From NCBI GenBank assembly GCA_950073955.1, contig CATMRH010000028.1:1-13115 (forward strand): DNA of 13,115 nucleotides. The letters run 5' to 3'. The DNA is from an uncultured archaeon. GTDB lineage: Archaea; Thermoproteota; Nitrososphaeria; Nitrososphaerales; Nitrosopumilaceae. The notes beneath the pieces were generated by a model. That model was not told the DNA's origin. It did not search any database and saw nothing but the letters and a program-made list of their open reading frames with translations. Shown piece by piece: positions 5,153 through 12,309 of the stretch. A program made the position numbers and the translations under genes. Within the stretch, counting starts at the first letter, position 1. Every line of letters begins with the position of its first letter.

Positions 5153-5239
5153 GTGGAATATCGTAGAAAGTATGCGTTTGGTGTTGCAATATTGATAGCA
5201 GTAATATCGTTTTTTGTGTGGCTAAGTGAAAATATCTAG
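5153..5239 (+). CDS. Possible 28-residue single-membrane-segment protein
   Basis: A short frame starting with GTG gives a basic start (MEYRRKYAF), one continuous hydrophobic segment (GVAILIAVISFFVWL) and a short polar end (SENI). This is the layout of a small membrane peptide with a cytoplasmic positive N-terminus. An in-frame TGA at 5141 excludes a longer protein. A TATA-like ATTAAAT lies 27 bases upstream and a T-rich stretch follows. No family is recognised, and a chance origin is possible at this length. Conservation of the frame in related genomes would decide. Confidence 0.4.
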   Translation: MEYRRKYAFGVAILIAVISFFVWLSENI

Positions 5240-5296
5240 TATAATTTTGTTCCCGATAAAGTACAGTTTAACAATAGTTTAAAACAATTTTAAAAA

Positions 5297-5434
5297 ATGA
5301 CAAAGAAGAAAGCGAAGAGAAAATCAGTAAGATTACAAAAAGGAGAGAAGATAGGTAGGGAAAAACAACGAGTTAAGAAATACAAGCATAAACAGCAATT
5401 AAAGAAAAAGGGAAAAAAGCCTAAGAAATATTAG
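5297..5434 (+). CDS. Possible 45-residue very basic protein
   Basis: ATG at 5297 opens 45 codons rich in Lys and Arg: MTKKKAKRKSVRLQKGEK at the N-terminus and QQLKKKGKKPKKY at the end, with only two acidic residues. Such composition suggests binding to RNA or DNA, perhaps on the ribosome, but nothing more specific can be read. A TATA-like GTTTAAC at 5266-5272 is centred 28 bases upstream, again the leaderless spacing. A-rich DNA gives Lys-rich frames by chance, which tempers confidence; the varied interior (RLQKGEKIGREKQRV) argues for real coding. It may be co-oriented with the membrane peptide at 5153. Confidence 0.5.
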   Translation: MTKKKAKRKSVRLQKGEKIGREKQRVKKYKHKQQLKKKGKKPKKY

Positions 5435-5610
5435 AAAAAACAAAAAAGTTGCCCACAAGGAATAGTAAATACGTTTGAAAGAATGTATAGTTGATAGGAA
5501 TAAAAAAGAGGAAGAATTAATCCTCAAATTTTGAGAGTTCGTTCTTTAGTTGCTTGATTTGATATTCTACGACTCTTCTATGAACACTATTTATGAAATT
5601 CATCTATATG

Positions 5611-5654
5611 TTTTCTTAGAAAGATTGGAAAAGGAGACAAGAGAAGAAAAGTTG
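5611..5654 (-). terminator. Pyrimidine-rich 3' end of the purine operon
   Basis: On the minus strand the bases following the last coding-like stop (5656-5658) are a C/T-rich tract with several T-runs (CTTTTCTTCTCTTGTCTCC, then TTTTCC). This fits the archaeal pattern of termination at pyrimidine tracts and would end the purS-to-DUF427 transcript. Confidence 0.35.
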
Positions 5655-5655
5655 A

Positions 5656-5757
5656 TCATTTACTAAGTTCAAACTTATCAAGCCAACGAGAGTAGATTTC
5701 ACCTATTCCTTGACCATTATTTACATATCCTGTTCTAGGATTTGAATATCTATTACT
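5656..5757 (-). pseudogene. Start-less coding-like tail behind DUF427
   Basis: A 33-codon open stretch whose translation looks strongly protein-like (core NPRTGYVNNGQGIGEIYSRW, then LDKFELSK and TGA). It has no ATG, GTG or TTG: the frame opens after an in-frame TAA at 5758-5760 and overlaps the DUF427 stop by 3 bases. It lies in the +1 frame relative to DUF427, so a +1 shift at the end of that gene would append it. It could be the remnant of a small gene, a C-terminal extension lost by frameshift, a small gene with a rare start codon, or a sequencing error. I recognise no family. I list it as a pseudogene for want of a better class. Confidence 0.45.
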
Positions 5758-6031
5758 TTACTTCAACACCATTCCAAAAGGCCACCATTCCTTTAATCTT
5801 CATGGCAGCGTCATTTGGTTCTGCATAATACCAAGCACAATCTTTGTTAGTTTCCCCATTTACAGTAACTGAATAATAGTTTGCCATTCCCTTCCAACCA
5901 CAAAGAGTTGTCAGTTCAGTTTTGTGAAAATATTCTTTTTTAATTGAATTAAATGGAAAGTAGTGATTACCTTCAACTACAACTGTATCATTACTTTCAG
6001 CAATCACAACATTGTTCCAGATGGCTTGCAC
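5753..6031 (-). CDS. DUF427 domain protein
   Basis: 92 residues, the usual size for a single-domain DUF427 protein (a small beta-tent fold found in bacteria and archaea, biochemical role unclear). Recognised blocks are the N-terminal strand AIWNNVVIAES, YFPFNSIKKEYF, CGWKGMANYYSVTV (44-57), CAWYYAEPND (65-74) and the end KIKGMVAFWNGVEV. The start is GTG, 3 bases after the purF stop, so translation is probably coupled and the gene belongs to the purine operon. That position suggests a role linked to purine supply or merely shared expression; nothing in the protein shows a purine function. Followed by the start-less tail at 5656-5757. Confidence 0.85.
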   Translation of the reverse strand: MQAIWNNVVIAESNDTVVVEGNHYFPFNSIKKEYFHKTELTTLCGWKGMANYYSVTVNGETNKDCAWYYAEPNDAAMKIKGMVAFWNGVEVK

Positions 6032-6034
6032 GAT

Positions 6035-7468
6035 TTATTCGCCTTTCATCTCTATTCTACTTCTAAATTGAGGTGTAATTCCAAGAGAATCATAGTTACC
6101 TGTAGAACATGTAAAGCACATGGAATCTTTTGGAATGCCAACTGCTTCTGCAAGATTTTCAGCGTCATTATACCCCAAAAAGTCCGCACCAATGCTTTGT
6201 CTTACCATTTCAGTGGTTTCTTCGGTAGTCATATCTTTTCCATTAGAAAATGTTGCAAGTTCTTCTTGTGATGGAAAATCAATTCCAGCATAACATGGAA
6301 ATTTAATTGGAGGATATGTAATTACCATACTAATTTTTTTTGCACCCGCTCTTCTAAGTGCCTTAATAATTGCCTTAGAGCTTGTACCTCTAACTAAACT
6401 ATCATCAATTACAACAACATGTTTTCCTTCAATAATTTCCTTAATAGGCATAATCCATCTGTTAATTTCTATTCTATCAGTTTGATGTGGTTCAATAAAA
6501 CTTCGTAATGGTCCTTTCTTACTATATCTGTCTTTAAGTAAGCCTTCATCAAAGGACACACCAAGTTCTTGTGCATATCCTAATGCAGCAGGTCTTGCGG
6601 AGTCAGGAACTGGTATTACTAAATCTGCATCTTTAATTGGAAATTTCCTTGCTAGAAATTTACCGATGTTTTTTCTTGCAACATAGATATTGGTTCCTTC
6701 CATGTTACTTGATGGATGTGCAAAGTAAGTAAATTCAAAAGAACAATGTGCATGTGTAGATTCATCAGAGAAGCGTTCAGTCTCTAATCCATTTTTGCTT
6801 AACTTAATTAATTCACCAGGGTTCACATTTCTTTGCAGTTCAGCTCCAACTGCAGATAATGCTGAAGATTCAGATGCAACAATGTAAGTATTGTCTACTT
6901 CTTTATGTCCTAAAACCATTGGACGAAATCCTTTTGGATCACGTGCAGCGTAAACAGAATTGTCATCAGAGATAAATGTAAAACAATAAGAGCCAACCAT
7001 CTCATTTTTAAGAATTGACAATGCCTTACCCATTTGGCCGTTCTCAGAGATTAGTGCAACCAGTCTTTGTGCTGCAACAAGAGTGTCACTAGCATTTTGT
7101 GGCGTAAATGAGCAGCCCCCGACAAGGTTTGATAGTTCTTGAACATTTGTAATTGTTCCATTATGAGCAATACAGAGATCTTTCACTTTAAGGGGTTGTG
7201 CATTTTCAAGGGTACTACGCCCCATTGTGGAATAACGTACATGTCCAATTACTGAAGGAGATGCATATTCCTCTGTTATTGTTTTAAATTCTGATGATGC
7301 CGAAGAAACTAGTCCTAATCTCTTAAGTGGAGGTTTGTTTGGAATTGCAATGCCCCATGCTTCTTGGCCTCTATGTTGAAGTGCTCTTAGTGCATCAATT
7401 ACCATAGGTATTACATTAGTTCCGCTCAAACTAAAGATTCCAACTACGCCACAATTTTCTTTAACCAT
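6035..7468 (-). CDS. purF: Amidophosphoribosyltransferase (PurF)
   Basis: Catalyses the committing step of purine synthesis: PRPP plus glutamine to 5-phosphoribosylamine. Of 477 residues the N-terminal half is a class II glutamine amidotransferase: Cys6 (CGVVGIF) becomes the nucleophile after removal of a five-residue propeptide, with RYSTMG (78-83) and AHNGTITN (101-108) in the glutamine site. The C-terminal half is a phosphoribosyltransferase with the PRPP loop VVVIDDSLVRGTSS (351-364). Cys242, Cys392, Cys451 and Cys454 occur where the Bacillus-type enzyme binds its 4Fe-4S cluster, so this is the iron-sulfur form. ATG start overlaps the purL stop by 8 bases. Full length with no missing catalytic residue. 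The DUF427 gene follows after 3 bases. Confidence 0.97.
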   Translation of the reverse strand: MVKENCGVVGIFSLSGTNVIPMVIDALRALQHRGQEAWGIAIPNKPPLKRLGLVSSASSEFKTITEEYASPSVIGHVRYSTMGRSTLENAQPLKVKDLCIAHNGTITNVQELSNLVGGCSFTPQNASDTLVAAQRLVALISENGQMGKALSILKNEMVGSYCFTFISDDNSVYAARDPKGFRPMVLGHKEVDNTYIVASESSALSAVGAELQRNVNPGELIKLSKNGLETERFSDESTHAHCSFEFTYFAHPSSNMEGTNIYVARKNIGKFLARKFPIKDADLVIPVPDSARPAALGYAQELGVSFDEGLLKDRYSKKGPLRSFIEPHQTDRIEINRWIMPIKEIIEGKHVVVIDDSLVRGTSSKAIIKALRRAGAKKISMVITYPPIKFPCYAGIDFPSQEELATFSNGKDMTTEETTEMVRQSIGADFLGYNDAENLAEAVGIPKDSMCFTCSTGNYDSLGITPQFRSRIEMKGE

Positions 7469-9626
7469 GAAGCACCAAGTCCTTTAACGAATTTATCCAG
7501 GTCTTTTGCGCCATATCAACTCTTAGATCAATGATCGATTTTGTTCCCTTTGTGAATTGAATTTTGTCTCCCGTAAACTTACCAATAAGGTTGAATGAGA
7601 CTTTGTTCTTTTTGAGTATAATTTCTAGTTTTTTGAGATTTTTCTTATCTAATATTAAGAGATAACGAGAGTGACTTTCAGAAAATAAAATTCTGTCAAT
7701 GTCAAGTTTCTCGCCAGGGACATTTTCTAATGATATTTTACAACCAATTTGATTCTTCATACAAAGTTCAGATATTGCAACTGCCAATCCACCCTTGGAA
7801 CAATCATGTACGGATTTTAGGAATTGGCTTTGAATTACTTTCAATACAGTTTTCATGTTTTTCTTTGATTCTGCAAAGTTAACAGATGGACATTTTCCTC
7901 CAATGAACTTGTGAACATATTCAAAGTATTCAGAACCGCCCATCTCATCTTTGGTATTTCCAACAATTACAAGACAATCATCTTTAGTAATCTTTTGAGG
8001 AACAAGTGGAGTTTTATCAATTAGTCCCAAAACCCCAATCAGGGGAGTTGGCTTGATTGGTCCGGAGGGAGTTTCATTGTACAAGCTAACCTTACCTCCA
8101 ATACAAGGAATCGTGAAATAGTTAGCAAAATCAGTTAACCCCTTTAGGGATTCTAAAAATGTCCAAAATATTTCAGGATCTTTTGGATTTCCAAATTGAA
8201 GATGATCAAGCATGCCAATTGGCTTTGCTCCAGTACATACAACATTTCTGCACGCCTCCTCAAAACAACCTATTGCGCCTTCTCTAGGATTAATGTAACA
8301 CTGCTTTGGATTTCCATCAATCTTTATAGAAAGAAATTTCCCATTATCTAAACGTAAAACTGACGCATCATGTCCAGGTTTTATGACAGTCCGGATACCA
8401 ACCTCATGATCATATTGTCCATAAACCCAAATTTTGCTTGCTATGTTTGGTGCACCAAGTAAACTCATCATTATTTTAGAATAATCAGAAATTGGTTTGA
8501 GTTTTTTTTCTTTCTCAATTGTTTTCAAATATACAGGCTTTTTTGATGGCAAATCAAGAAGGGTTGCATTTGCAACAACATCTATTGGCAGATTTGCAAA
8601 TGTCTTTTTGCCTTTTTTCACATGCATTTGGTTGTCGGATTTTATATGACCTATCACAGAACATGCAATACGGAATTTCTTGCAAATTTCTTGCAGTTTT
8701 TTTAATTTAGTTTTGCTTGTAATAATTAACATTCTTTCTTGTGATTCAGAGATCATTATTTCATCTGGATGCATGTTTGATTCACGTGTATGAACCATGT
8801 CAACATCCATCTCTATTCCAACTTCTAATGTATCAGCAATCTCTGAAACTGCACAAGACAAACCGCCTCCTCCAAGGTCTTTCATTGCATTGATTAGTTT
8901 ATGATTTCTTGCTTCCAAGATTGCCTCTATGATTAATTTCTCAATAAAAGGATCTGGGATTTGAACTGCAGAACGATTTTCTGATTCTAAAGAATCTGAA
9001 GCAAACTGAGAGCCACCCATTCCATCTCTACCTGTAGAACCTCCGAGTAACACTACCAAATCTCCTTTCTTAGCATGATTTTTAATCAAATTTTCTTTTT
9101 TGCCAAACCCTACTGCTGCAACATCAACTAGGGCATAATTTTGATAACAGTCATCAAACTCTACTTCACCCCCAATCGTTGGAATGCCTAAACAGTTTCC
9201 ATAGTCAGCAATTCCAGTAACTGCATTTTTGAAAAGCCATCTTGCTTGTTGATCTTTTTCTATATTTCCAAAACGTAATCCATTAAGGATTCCAATAGGG
9301 CGTGTACCTGCCGATAAAATATCTCTAATTACACCACCCACACCAGTTGCAGCACCGCCATATGGTTCAACAGCAGATGGATGATTATGACTTTCAATGT
9401 GTGCAGTTATAACATACCCATCCCCAACATCCAAAACACCAGAATCATATCCTTTCTCTTGAATTACAAGAGGTCCTTTCATCGGTAGCATTTTGAGATG
9501 TTTTTTTGATGATTTGTAGGAGCAATGCTCAGACCACTCTGCAGCTATAATTTGTAATTCAGTAGAAGTTGGATCTCTGCCAATTTTTGATTTTAGCTCA
9601 ATTAGTTCTTGAGGTTCAAGACTCAA
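7461..9626 (-). CDS. purL: FGAM synthase large subunit (PurL, small-type)
   Basis: Phosphoribosylformylglycinamidine synthase subunit II uses ATP and ammonia to convert FGAR to FGAM. At 721 residues it is the archaeal/Gram-positive form that needs separate PurQ and PurS, both encoded just upstream. Two AIRS-like halves are visible. The first has EWSEHCSYKSS (30-40), SHNHPSAVEPYGGAATG (79-95), MGGSQFAS (203-210) and KDLGGGGLSCAVSEIAD (249-265). The second has the matching MGGSEYF and HDCSKGGLAVAISE. The start is TTG, overlapping the purQ stop in the four bases TTGA, a classic coupling arrangement that favours this start. The 3' end overlaps purF by 8 bases. Confidence 0.97.
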   Translation of the reverse strand: MSLEPQELIELKSKIGRDPTSTELQIIAAEWSEHCSYKSSKKHLKMLPMKGPLVIQEKGYDSGVLDVGDGYVITAHIESHNHPSAVEPYGGAATGVGGVIRDILSAGTRPIGILNGLRFGNIEKDQQARWLFKNAVTGIADYGNCLGIPTIGGEVEFDDCYQNYALVDVAAVGFGKKENLIKNHAKKGDLVVLLGGSTGRDGMGGSQFASDSLESENRSAVQIPDPFIEKLIIEAILEARNHKLINAMKDLGGGGLSCAVSEIADTLEVGIEMDVDMVHTRESNMHPDEIMISESQERMLIITSKTKLKKLQEICKKFRIACSVIGHIKSDNQMHVKKGKKTFANLPIDVVANATLLDLPSKKPVYLKTIEKEKKLKPISDYSKIMMSLLGAPNIASKIWVYGQYDHEVGIRTVIKPGHDASVLRLDNGKFLSIKIDGNPKQCYINPREGAIGCFEEACRNVVCTGAKPIGMLDHLQFGNPKDPEIFWTFLESLKGLTDFANYFTIPCIGGKVSLYNETPSGPIKPTPLIGVLGLIDKTPLVPQKITKDDCLVIVGNTKDEMGGSEYFEYVHKFIGGKCPSVNFAESKKNMKTVLKVIQSQFLKSVHDCSKGGLAVAISELCMKNQIGCKISLENVPGEKLDIDRILFSESHSRYLLILDKKNLKKLEIILKKNKVSFNLIGKFTGDKIQFTKGTKSIIDLRVDMAQKTWINSLKDLVLHG

Positions 9627-10303
9627 TTTACAACACCCATTTTTACCATTAGAGATTCAAAGATTAAAGAGGATGGTTTGTTGTCAACTGGATTGATTTC
9701 AGACTCAACTGCTCTTTCTGGATGTGGCATCATACCAACAACATTTCCTGCTTGATTACAGACACCCGCAATTCTATTTGAAGAGCCATTTACAACTTGA
9801 CTATATCTAAATACAATTTGGTTTTTTTTCTTTAATTGTTTTAGAGTATCATCATCAACATAATATCGCCCTTCACCATTTGCGATTGGGATTGGAATTC
9901 TATCATGTAGTTTGAATTGATTTGTAAATGGAGTCTTGTTGTTTTCGACAATCAAATTTGTCCATTCACACATAAAATTTAGAGATTCATTTTTGAGTAG
10001 AACCCCCGGAAGTAAACCTGATTCTACAAGAATTTGAAATCCATTACATACACCTAAAATTGGAATCCCTTTTTCAGCCATCTTTTGGATATCCTTAATG
10101 ATTGGACTATGAGCGGCAATTACTCCAGCTCTAAGTCGATCTCCATAAGAAAATCCACCAGGAAGAATTACTGCATCGATATTTTTTGGGAGAGATTTCT
10201 CATGCCAATAGTACTGTGCATCAAGATTAAAGACATCAGTTAGCACATGATACATATCACGATCACAATTACTACCAGGAAAAACTACAACCCCAACCTT
10301 CAC
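9623..10303 (-). CDS. purQ: FGAM synthase glutaminase subunit (PurQ)
   Basis: A class I glutamine amidotransferase that releases ammonia from glutamine and passes it to PurL. In 226 residues the triad is complete: nucleophile Cys86 in GVCNGFQILVESGLLPG, and His194 and Glu196 in MMPHPERA. FPGSNCDRD (8-16) and LPGGFSYGDRLRAG (47-60) are typical of PurQ. The start is GTG at the first residue of the conserved KVGVVVFPG strand, so no shorter or longer start is reasonable. It lies 49 bases after purS and overlaps purL by 4 bases. Confidence 0.96.
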   Translation of the reverse strand: MKVGVVVFPGSNCDRDMYHVLTDVFNLDAQYYWHEKSLPKNIDAVILPGGFSYGDRLRAGVIAAHSPIIKDIQKMAEKGIPILGVCNGFQILVESGLLPGVLLKNESLNFMCEWTNLIVENNKTPFTNQFKLHDRIPIPIANGEGRYYVDDDTLKQLKKKNQIVFRYSQVVNGSSNRIAGVCNQAGNVVGMMPHPERAVESEINPVDNKPSSLIFESLMVKMGVVN

Positions 10304-10352
10304 ATTTGTATTTACATTTAGCGATATTTAATTTGAATTGAATCTAAAAAGT

Positions 10353-10613
10353 CTAGGCATCAAAAACGGCTACTGTTATTTTACTAACCACTGGATTGTA
10401 TATTCGTAGCTCGTCACAGATCTCTTGTATTTTGGATTCAGCAGTCTTCTTGTTTTTTTCTTTGATTGTAAATTTTAGCATCTTTGCAGTTTTGATTTTA
10501 GAAACTGTTTTGTGTGTTCCTTTTAGAACTAGATCATTTAGAATTGTATCCCCTTCAGGATCACTGATACCAGGTTTATTTTCTATGGTCACTTGAACGT
10601 TAAAAGTTGCCAT
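10353..10613 (-). CDS. purS: FGAM synthase small subunit (PurS)
   Basis: PurS is the small dimeric subunit that docks PurQ to PurL. The protein has 86 residues from the ATG at 10613 (MATFNVQVTIENKPG), with the family signature DPEGDTILNDLVLKG after the first strand, KTAKMLKFTI in the middle, and an end NPVVSKITVAVFDA. A TTG two codons upstream (10619) is in frame, but the ATG fits the family N-terminus better. It is the first gene of the operon; a TATA box (10660-10666) lies about 50 bases upstream, implying a short leader of about 24 bases. A weaker TATA-like GATTAATC is centred near 10640 and would give a leaderless start. Confidence 0.93.
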   Translation of the reverse strand: MATFNVQVTIENKPGISDPEGDTILNDLVLKGTHKTVSKIKTAKMLKFTIKEKNKKTAESKIQEICDELRIYNPVVSKITVAVFDA

Positions 10614-10659
10614 TAACAATTTTCAAATTTAAATCGAGATTAATCTATCTTCCGAATAA

Positions 10660-10666
10660 TTTTATA
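10660..10666 (-). promoter_or_regulatory. TATA box of the purine operon
   Basis: On the minus strand TATAAAA, a consensus archaeal TATA box, centred 50 bases before the purS ATG. The start site would fall near 10637. No Shine-Dalgarno site is visible in the short leader. Confidence 0.45.
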
Positions 10667-10745
10667 CATTTATGCTTATTTTGAAAAATACATCAGCCAT
10701 CCTAATTAAAAATAGAGTTAATACATGAATAATTTTAGTTTTGAA

Positions 10746-10901
10746 CTATGCTTTAAATTTCTTGAGACCTTCGCTCACAACTAAATTCAACACATGTGAG
10801 AAGCTAATGGATTTAGGGGAAGTTCTGATCATCTTTGCTTGAATATTACGAAGTTTTTCAACATTTGTGGAATTCAATACAATTGTTATTCTATCACCCA
10901 T
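10746..10901 (-). CDS. 51-residue ribbon-helix-helix-like DNA-binding protein
   Basis: A short gene with a clear ATG and TAG. The translation begins MGDRITIVLNS (a basic beta strand), then a helix (NVEKLRNIQAKMIRT), a turn, and a second helix beginning SFSHVLNLVVSEGLKKF. Strand-helix-helix with an S-F-S-x-V-L-N start to helix 2 is characteristic of CopG/Arc-type dimeric repressors. A TATA box centred 25 bases upstream gives it its own leaderless promoter. It is divergent from the gene at 11001 across 99 bases and lies 132 bases upstream of purS on the same strand, so either could be its target. No toxin-like partner is adjacent. The fold assignment is from pattern only. Confidence 0.75.
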   Translation of the reverse strand: MGDRITIVLNSTNVEKLRNIQAKMIRTSPKSISFSHVLNLVVSEGLKKFKA

Positions 10902-10922
10902 AGATCAATTATGTCAATTTGC

Positions 10923-10929
10923 TATAAAA
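10923..10929 (-). promoter_or_regulatory. TATA box for the ribbon-helix-helix gene
   Basis: Minus-strand TTTTATA centred 25 bases before the ATG at 10901, the leaderless spacing. TCAATT is repeated at 10905-10910 and 10914-10919 between the box and the start codon. Confidence 0.5.
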
Positions 10930-10969
10930 GAGTGATCAGATTTTCCTACTAATTAGACAGACATTGGAA

Positions 10970-10976
10970 TTTATAT
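10970..10976 (+). promoter_or_regulatory. TATA box for the gene at 11001
   Basis: TTTATAT centred 28 bases before the ATG at 11001. It starts the plus-strand cluster that runs into tatC, about 45 bases from the oppositely directed box of the small regulator. Confidence 0.5.
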
Positions 10977-11000
10977 CAGAATATTATACATTACTTCATA

Positions 11001-11465
11001 ATGGCAAGATCAAGATATTGGAAGCTTACATCAGATGAGATGGATAGTTTTACTTATGATGAAAGTAAATTGCTAAACTGGGAAATTAAATGCATTAGAG
11101 AGCCAGAAGTAGAGGCTCATTTTATTGGAGTTTTCATGTATAAACATGGGACTGCATATGACTATGAATCAGTAAAGGGAATCTGTTATTACTATAACAA
11201 TATTGATAGAGAAGAACTCCCAGCAATCACCAGTTTCCTTAAAGGAAAATTCAATGGTAAACAGATGGAAAAAGGAGAAAGGATATTTCTGAAAGATTCA
11301 AAAGAAATCTACTCCAGTAAAGACATTGGAGACTTGGCAAAGGAGATGGAAACAAAATTCAATACAAAAGCTGTTATTTCTTTGGAGTTTGAGGATTTAA
11401 CTACTGAACAACTCAAAGAAGCAGGACTGCCAGAGGCAAAGCTGTTACCAATTCCCGGCAAATAG
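11001..11465 (+). CDS. Conserved-looking 154-residue protein upstream of tatC
   Basis: A soluble protein without signal peptide or membrane segment. It starts MARSRYWKLTSDEMDSF, has a charged middle with Tyr-rich strands (VFMYKHGTAYDYES and GICYYYNNID), and a C-terminal half of alternating helices and strands (SSKDIGDLAKEMETKF, AVISLEFEDLTTEQLKEAG), ending in a Pro-rich tail (LLPIPGK). I do not recognise a family; it reads like a protein restricted to thaumarchaea. It precedes tatC by 27 bases on the same strand, so co-transcription with the Tat genes is likely, and a role in export is possible but unproven. The ATG is supported by a TATA box 28 bases upstream. Confidence 0.75.
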   Translation: MARSRYWKLTSDEMDSFTYDESKLLNWEIKCIREPEVEAHFIGVFMYKHGTAYDYESVKGICYYYNNIDREELPAITSFLKGKFNGKQMEKGERIFLKDSKEIYSSKDIGDLAKEMETKFNTKAVISLEFEDLTTEQLKEAGLPEAKLLPIPGK

Positions 11466-11492
11466 ATATAGCATAAAACACAAAGATCTTAG

Positions 11493-12284
11493 ATGTCAGA
11501 GTTAGATGGTATTAATCTACATTTTGAAGAACTAAGAAAAAGATTACTGAGAATTGTGCTAGTCATTGGTATTATTACTGCATTTATTCTGATTTTTCAT
11601 GCAGAACCTATTCAAGTAAATGAAATTACTTTGTACTATCCTACATTTGAACCGCTTAACAACATTGCAGCACAAATTACTAACCACATGAAATTTAATC
11701 TTGTTCCAGAAAATGTTCAATTGATTCAGACTGCACCAGGACAAGCTTTCTTTGCCCAAGTATACATTGCAGCGCTTGTAGGAATTGTAGTTGGAATGCC
11801 AGTTATTATCAGAGAGTTAGTGGGATTCATCAAACCAGCCCTAAAAGAAAATGAAATTAATGTTAGTAGAAGCATCACAATTCCAGCATTAGGTCTATTC
11901 ATTGCAGGTTGTGTCTTTTCTTACAATTTTGTAATTCCATATATTTTAGAATTTTTGTACAGATATGGCGAATCTGCAGGGCTAGTAACTTTTCTGAACA
12001 TAATGGATTTTGTTACTTTTGTTTTACAATTTTTGTTGGCATTTGGATTTTCATTTCAATTACCACTTGTAATGTATGCAATATCTGCATCAGGAATGGT
12101 AGATTCAGACTTTTGGAGAAAGAATATTAGATATGCAATTGTGGCAATTGTAATCTTTGGTGCAGTAATTACTCCAGATGGGAGTGGCGTGACAATGTGG
12201 TTTATTGCAATTCCAATGATTATTCTTTATGTGACAGGCATGATAGTTATTGAGCGTAAAGAACGCAAAAAGTTGAACATTTAA
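11493..12284 (+). CDS. tatC: Twin-arginine translocase subunit TatC
   Basis: The membrane receptor of the Tat system, which exports folded proteins bearing twin-arginine signals. 263 residues with six hydrophobic segments. Family landmarks: the cytoplasmic N-terminal motif FEELRKRLLR (11-20), which binds the signal peptide; FIKPALKENE (112-121) in the first cytoplasmic loop, with the conserved Glu; PYILEFLYRYG (149-159) after TM3; and AVITPDGSGVTMW (224-236) before TM6. The external loop after TM1 (residues about 37-82) is long and includes TLYYPTFEPLNN. The ATG at 11493 gives the normal N-terminus. A weak TATA-like GATATAG lies over the stop of the upstream gene, so a second promoter is possible. 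tatA follows 25 bases later. Confidence 0.95.
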   Translation: MSELDGINLHFEELRKRLLRIVLVIGIITAFILIFHAEPIQVNEITLYYPTFEPLNNIAAQITNHMKFNLVPENVQLIQTAPGQAFFAQVYIAALVGIVVGMPVIIRELVGFIKPALKENEINVSRSITIPALGLFIAGCVFSYNFVIPYILEFLYRYGESAGLVTFLNIMDFVTFVLQFLLAFGFSFQLPLVMYAISASGMVDSDFWRKNIRYAIVAIVIFGAVITPDGSGVTMWFIAIPMIILYVTGMIVIERKERKKLNI

Positions 12285-12286
12285 AT
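12280..12286 (+). promoter_or_regulatory. TATA-like box for tatA over the tatC stop
   Basis: TTTAAAT is centred 27 bases before the tatA ATG and includes the tatC TAA stop. It would let tatA be made in excess of tatC, as Tat systems need. Confidence 0.45.
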
Positions 12287-12309
12287 CTAAAATCAATCAA
12301 GTTTGTAAT

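Noticed and set aside
5517..5603. 28-codon minus-strand ORF starting ATG (MNFINSVHRR, ending SKFED)
   Set aside because: Heptad-like helix composition is suggestive, but no TATA-like box or ribosome site is at a sensible distance and it lies after the purine operon terminator. Worth a conservation check only.
5963..6271. Plus-strand open frame of 102 codons opposite purF and DUF427
   Set aside because: It is antisense to two certain genes and rich in Cys, Phe and His in a way typical of shadow frames.
8519..8710. Plus-strand frame inside purL
   Set aside because: Antisense to well-conserved purL sequence with no promoter or family resemblance.
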